Source of the DNA: Desulfobacterales bacterium
GTDB lineage: Bacteria > Desulfobacterota > Desulfobacteria > Desulfobacterales > JAFDCJ01
Assembly: GCA_020345785.1 (NCBI GenBank)
Contig: CP070771.1
Location: 5,169,679-5,177,745 of the forward strand
Direction: 5' to 3'
Length of the DNA stretch: 8,067 bases
In this document: positions 4,897 to 8,067 of the stretch, in pieces
How the letters are laid out: the number at the start of each line of letters is the position of its first letter
Position numbering within the stretch: position 1 is the first letter of the stretch
Translations under genes and position numbers: made by a program
The notes under the pieces: generated by a model
Told to the model about the DNA's origin: nothing
What the model saw: the letters and a program-made list of their open reading frames with translations, nothing else
The model's database searches: none

Positions 4897-6849
4897 TTAA
4901 ACCAGATTCAATTTTTTCAAGGCTTCCAGGCGGGATTTCAATTTGGGAAACTGGTTCATGTCGGTGTGGGGCAAAAAGAGGGCAGCCACATAATTATCCA
5001 TGTAGGAGTTGGTATCGGACAATTCAAAATTTGTCATTTTTTTAGTTACTTCCACAACATCCTTGCGGATGCGGTTGGTCAGCGAACTCATCCGGGCCCC
5101 CATCAATGATCCGTTGCCGATAAACGTAACTTTGTCGGCGTCCAGCTCCGGCAGAAGGCCGATTGTCATGGCTTTCTCAAGATCGACATAACTGCCGAAT
5201 CCCCCGGCCAGGATAATGTGCTCGATGTCGCCGATACCCATTCCCACTTCGGTTAGCAGGGTCATGCAGCCACTGTAAATGGCACCTTTAGCCCGAATGA
5301 AATTCTCAATATCTATTTCCGTCAGGGTAACATCACGGTCGATCTGGGTTTCATCTTTCCACGCCAGGACGTACTCGTAAACGCCTTTGTCTTCACGAAT
5401 GCGAGGGGTCTCCAGGTCGCGGTCAAATTTGCCCAGATTGTTAATAATCCCCATTTCAAACATGACAGCCACCATTGTGATTAGTCCGGATCCGCAAATG
5501 CCTTTGGGCCGAACATTACCAATTGTGATAATCATAGGTTCGAGGGTGACCGGATCAATGGAAAAATCCTCGATCGCCCCTTTGGCGGCGCGCATGCCAA
5601 ACTTCAGCCCTCCCCCTTCAAAAGCCGGACCGGCGGAACAGGCGGCACAAGCCAGCCAGTCTTTGTTGCCGATCACAATTTCGGCATTGGTCCCCACATC
5701 CAGATAGAGGGTAAGCTCATCTGACCGGTATATCCCGGATCCCATCACACCGGCCACGATATCTCCCCCCACATAACTGGAAACCGCAGGATAAACCAGG
5801 GCAGTTACATGTTCACCCAGATCCATACCCAGCTCGGTGGCTTTAATCGGCGGATAGAGGGTAGCAGCGGGGACATAAGGTGCGCGCCGGATAGACCAGG
5901 GATTGACTTTCAGCATCAGCTGGGTCATGGTGGTGTTGCCGGCCAACGTGATGGTGGAAATATCTTCCGGATCAACCCCGGATCGATGAACGATTTTTCC
6001 TAAAATTTTGTTGATGGTTTTAATGACAACCTCGTTAATTTTTGCCAGACCGCCGGGTTTTTCCGCGTAAACGATTCGGGAGATGACATCCTCGCCATAA
6101 CTGATCTGCCCGTTGAATTCACCGTGTTCAGCCAAAACCTCACCGCTGATAAGATCGATGACCTGCCCATAAATCGTCGTTGTGCCGATGTCCATGGCGA
6201 TGGCATAGTTGTGTTGGGTCGTATCACCGGGCTGCACATTGATGATGCGGGTCTTGCCGACATCCCGCACCGGGCGGACCAGGGTTGCCGTCATTTTGAA
6301 ATCCTCTTGACGAATCACCTCCGTTATTTTACGAATCACCGCTAGATCGACCTCCAGGCGATGCTCATCGTGTTTAAGTTTGAGGTAGCTGATCATGCGG
6401 GTGACATCCGGCAGGTTGTCCTGGGCCGTGGGTTCAGGCAGTTCCAAATATTTTTTTTCTACCGGGGCCACAAAGAGCCCCTTTTCCTTGAGCTCTTCAA
6501 AATTCATAGACCGGATATGGGCGGTGCGCCGCGGCGCGGCCTGCAGCTTAAGCACACTTGCATCAATGGTCGATTCAACCGGGATTCGAACAATCAGGTC
6601 ACTTTTAACAGCCGCCTGACAGGCCAGCCGATAGCCTGCGGCCAGATCTTCCTCGCTCAACATTTCTGTAATGCCGCCGTCCACCGTGCCCTCTTCAATC
6701 AGAATCCGGCATTTCCCGCATACGCCCTCCCCGCCGCAGGAGGCATTCACATGAACACCTGCCTCCATGGCTGCCCGAATCAACGTGTCGCCCTCTGCGA
6801 CTTCGATTTGCATATTATGGGGCAAAAATTTGATTTTGTGTTTGTTCAA
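4897..6849 (-). CDS. acsV: Reductive activator of the corrinoid iron-sulfur protein (RACo), [2Fe-2S]/ASKHA ATPase
   Basis: RACo uses ATP to push one electron uphill onto Co(II) of the CFeSP and return it to the methyl-accepting Co(I) state. The 650 residues match the family (about 630 in Carboxydothermus). An N-terminal ferredoxin domain (about 1-95) has the [2Fe-2S] ligands Cys38, Cys44, Cys47 and Cys77 in NASCGGEGVCGKC and YRLACQ. A linker and middle region (about 96-210) follow, then the ASKHA ATPase domain. This has the phosphate loops AMDIGTTTIYG (218-228) and LDVGTNAEIVIG (383-394), CAACSAGPAFEGGG (401-414) and the adenosine motif ILAGGFGSY (546-554). The start is TTG 6849-6847, chosen because AAGGAAG (6862-6856) lies 6 nt upstream; the first in-frame ATG (codon 13) would cut into the ferredoxin fold. 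The neighbouring acsD encodes a subunit of its substrate. Related ASKHA activators serve O-demethylases, but this context favours AcsV. Confidence 0.93.
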   Translation of the reverse strand: MNKHKIKFLPHNMQIEVAEGDTLIRAAMEAGVHVNASCGGEGVCGKCRILIEEGTVDGGITEMLSEEDLAAGYRLACQAAVKSDLIVRIPVESTIDASVLKLQAAPRRTAHIRSMNFEELKEKGLFVAPVEKKYLELPEPTAQDNLPDVTRMISYLKLKHDEHRLEVDLAVIRKITEVIRQEDFKMTATLVRPVRDVGKTRIINVQPGDTTQHNYAIAMDIGTTTIYGQVIDLISGEVLAEHGEFNGQISYGEDVISRIVYAEKPGGLAKINEVVIKTINKILGKIVHRSGVDPEDISTITLAGNTTMTQLMLKVNPWSIRRAPYVPAATLYPPIKATELGMDLGEHVTALVYPAVSSYVGGDIVAGVMGSGIYRSDELTLYLDVGTNAEIVIGNKDWLACAACSAGPAFEGGGLKFGMRAAKGAIEDFSIDPVTLEPMIITIGNVRPKGICGSGLITMVAVMFEMGIINNLGKFDRDLETPRIREDKGVYEYVLAWKDETQIDRDVTLTEIDIENFIRAKGAIYSGCMTLLTEVGMGIGDIEHIILAGGFGSYVDLEKAMTIGLLPELDADKVTFIGNGSLMGARMSSLTNRIRKDVVEVTKKMTNFELSDTNSYMDNYVAALFLPHTDMNQFPKLKSRLEALKKLNLV

Positions 6850-6855
6850 TTTAAA

Positions 6856-6862
6856 CTTCCTT
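6856..6862 (-). promoter_or_regulatory. Ribosome binding site that sets the TTG start of acsV
   Basis: AAGGAAG on the minus strand is followed by six bases (TTTAAA) and TTG 6849-6847. It supports a non-ATG start for acsV, as for acsD. Confidence 0.7.
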
Positions 6863-6866
6863 GTAT

Positions 6867-7068
6867 AGGTTTCAGGTTTCGGGTTTCAGGTGTCAGGTAT
6901 CAGAAGATAGAGGGCAGAAGACAGATAACAGAGATCATGTGCAACTTCACGTGGCCGGAACATTGAACAGAGTGAACGTCAAAAATCGATGTTCGATGTT
7001 CATTAGTTTCATTTCCGATCAATCTGCTCTCCTTCGGTAGTCAGAGGTTAGGCTGACACCTGAAACCT
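6867..7068. repeat. Intergenic element with nested inverted repeats upstream of acsV
   Basis: The outer arms are a perfect 15-bp inverted repeat: GGTTTCAGGTGTCAG at 6882-6896 and its complement at 7053-7067. A second fit, AGGTTTCAGG at 6867-6876 with CCTGAAACCT at 7059-7068, arises because the left arm holds degenerate tandem copies of a GTTTCAG-like unit. An inner inverted repeat, GAACATTGAACA at 6958-6969 with TGTTCGATGTTC at 6990-7001, matches at 11 of 12 positions around a 20-base loop. There is no ORF of note inside. The size (about 200 bp) and terminal repeats fit a MITE-like element or a family of palindromic intergenic repeats. It separates acsV from the upstream acyl-CoA hydrolase gene and must contain or displace any acsV promoter. 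No convincing -35/-10 pair was found in it. Confidence 0.55.
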
Positions 7069-7080
7069 TTAGCCAATCAA

Positions 7081-7098
7081 CTTATTCAACTTATTCAA
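7081..7098. repeat. Two-copy 9-bp tandem repeat
   Basis: CTTATTCAA occurs twice head to tail, just downstream of the stop codon of the upstream gene on the transcribed strand and next to the inverted-repeat element. It may be the edge of that element. Confidence 0.5.
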
Positions 7099-7117
7099 CC
7101 CAATCCACCCAACAAAT

Positions 7118-8067
7118 TCAAAGCGGTTCATCAAACTTGCATTTCAAGATCAGGATGTCGCCATCAAAAAAGGTGTTCACTTTGTAAGGCAATTGATTAA
7201 AAAGTTTTATCATACCCCGATTTTGGGGAGAAGTGTAGGCAACTAATCCGGAAATGTCATTTTCCTTGGCCGCTGATGCCAGCTTTTTTATCAGAATCCC
7301 GCCGAGTCCTTTTTTTTGATAGTCCCTGCTGATAGAAAAGGCGATTTCAGCAATATTGGTAGCCGGATCGATCAAATACTCGCCGATACCCACCACCCGG
7401 CCGAAACCGAATTCGCCGACCAGCAACACGAGGGTTAAATCTTTGACATAGTCGATCTGAGAAACCCCTTCGGCCTCTTCTTTGACAAAGGTGGTTTTTT
7501 CATGGAAAAACCTGGCGATGACATCGTCCTTGTCCAGGTTGTAGAAATGTTCTTGAATTCTTCTTTCATCCACCGGTTTAGCCGGCCGAATCGTCACCTG
7601 CTCTCCGTTGATTTCCAGGGTTTCTTCCAGATGGATGGGGTAGACACCGTGGATGGATTCATGCAGCGTTCGTTCAGTGCTTAGAAGCCCCATTTTTTTG
7701 GCTTTAAAAAAGAGTTCATCCCTGAAATTCGGATGAGCAATGCCGATCAACGCCATGGCCCGTTCCTGAAGGCTTTTACCGAATAAATTAACCGACCCGA
7801 ACTCGGTCACCACCAGATGCACATCGCCCCGGGGCGCTGCGACCGCCGTGTCATCAAGCATGGGAACGATGCGACTTTTGGTTCCCTGCATGGCAGTAGA
7901 AGGCAGCATCAATATGGACTTGCCGCCCGGCGACTGAACCGCTCCCCGCATAAAATCAGAAATGCCGGTAATTCCTGAAAAATGTGTTTGCGGCATGGCA
8001 TCGGCCGCCACCTGGCCGGTCAAGTCAATGGCCATGGCGACGCTCATTGCGACCATTTTATTGTGGC
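7118..8067 (-). CDS. Acetyl-CoA hydrolase/CoA-transferase fused to a C-terminal GNAT acetyltransferase, 5' end outside the window
   Basis: The reading frame is open through the right edge; codons before the internal Met at 8056 read H-N-K and fit the family, so the true start lies outside. Counting from that Met, residues 1 to about 125 are the C-terminal domain of acetyl-CoA hydrolase/4-hydroxybutyrate CoA-transferase proteins: IDLTGQV, GGKSILMLPSTA, SRIVP, VVTEFGSVNLFGKSLQERA and LIGIAHPNFRDEL. Residues about 153-308 form a GNAT domain: VTIRPAKPVDERRIQEHF, then the CoA-binding motif A with ISRDYQKKGLGGILIKKLA, then AYTSPQNRGMIKLF. The family's catalytic glutamate lies upstream, out of view. 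This two-domain architecture is a known family. In this context it could exchange CoA between acetate and acetyl-CoA, while the GNAT part could acetylate protein lysines or bind acetyl-CoA as a sensor; both are inference. It is probably a separate transcription unit from acsV. Confidence 0.88.
   Translation of the reverse strand, partial: HNKMVAMSVAMAIDLTGQVAADAMPQTHFSGITGISDFMRGAVQSPGGKSILMLPSTAMQGTKSRIVPMLDDTAVAAPRGDVHLVVTEFGSVNLFGKSLQERAMALIGIAHPNFRDELFFKAKKMGLLSTERTLHESIHGVYPIHLEETLEINGEQVTIRPAKPVDERRIQEHFYNLDKDDVIARFFHEKTTFVKEEAEGVSQIDYVKDLTLVLLVGEFGFGRVVGIGEYLIDPATNIAEIAFSISRDYQKKGLGGILIKKLASAAKENDISGLVAYTSPQNRGMIKLFNQLPYKVNTFFDGDILILKCKFDEPL

Noticed and set aside
6361..6966. 201-codon plus-strand frame opposite the acsV start
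   Set aside because: It is antisense to the ferredoxin domain of acsV, shows no domain of its own, and runs into a repeat element.
6867..7098. CRISPR array, suggested by short repeats
   Set aside because: Units are only 7-15 bp, degenerate, partly inverted, and without regular spacers.

Overview
The window is the carbonyl branch of the Wood-Ljungdahl (reductive acetyl-CoA) pathway from an anaerobic bacterium. All five recognisable genes lie on the minus strand, so transcription runs from high to low coordinates. The bacterial Acs-type protein set, a GNAT-fused acetyl-CoA hydrolase/transferase, balanced GC content and palindromic AT-rich intergenic repeats suggest a sulfate-reducing Desulfobacterota (Desulfobacteraceae-like) organism. 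That placement is inference; no rRNA or other marker is present.

Layout in the direction of transcription: (1) 8067-7118, the 3' part of an acetyl-CoA hydrolase/CoA-transferase with a C-terminal GNAT domain; its start is outside the window. (2) A 268-bp spacer with nested inverted repeats. (3) 6849-4897, acsV, the ferredoxin-ASKHA ATPase that reductively reactivates the corrinoid protein. (4) A 301-bp leader with a promoter-like TTGACA/TATAAA pair, two hairpins and a G9 tract. (5) 4595-3033, acsD, the small subunit of the corrinoid iron-sulfur protein (CFeSP), with an unusual C-terminal extension of about 175 residues. (6) 2958-922, acsA, the Ni-Fe carbon monoxide dehydrogenase. (7) A 166-bp spacer with an inverted-repeat element. 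(8) 755-1, the N-terminal 251 codons of acsB, acetyl-CoA synthase, running off the left edge.

How the genes work together: AcsA interconverts CO2 and CO. AcsB joins CO, a methyl group and CoA into acetyl-CoA, or cleaves acetyl-CoA in the reverse direction. AcsD with AcsC (not in the window) delivers or accepts the methyl group on a corrinoid. AcsV rescues corrinoid that has been oxidised to Co(II). The acyl-CoA hydrolase/transferase could link acetyl-CoA to acetate, either for acetate activation or for acetate release. acsC, acsE (methyltransferase) and the nickel-insertion gene cooC are not visible.

The most unusual item is the AcsD C-terminus: an Ala/Pro-rich linker, then a TolA-like Lys/Ala/Glu helix, then a short tail, added to an otherwise ordinary TIM-barrel subunit. 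No CRISPR array, tRNA, rRNA, transposase or complete insertion sequence was found.
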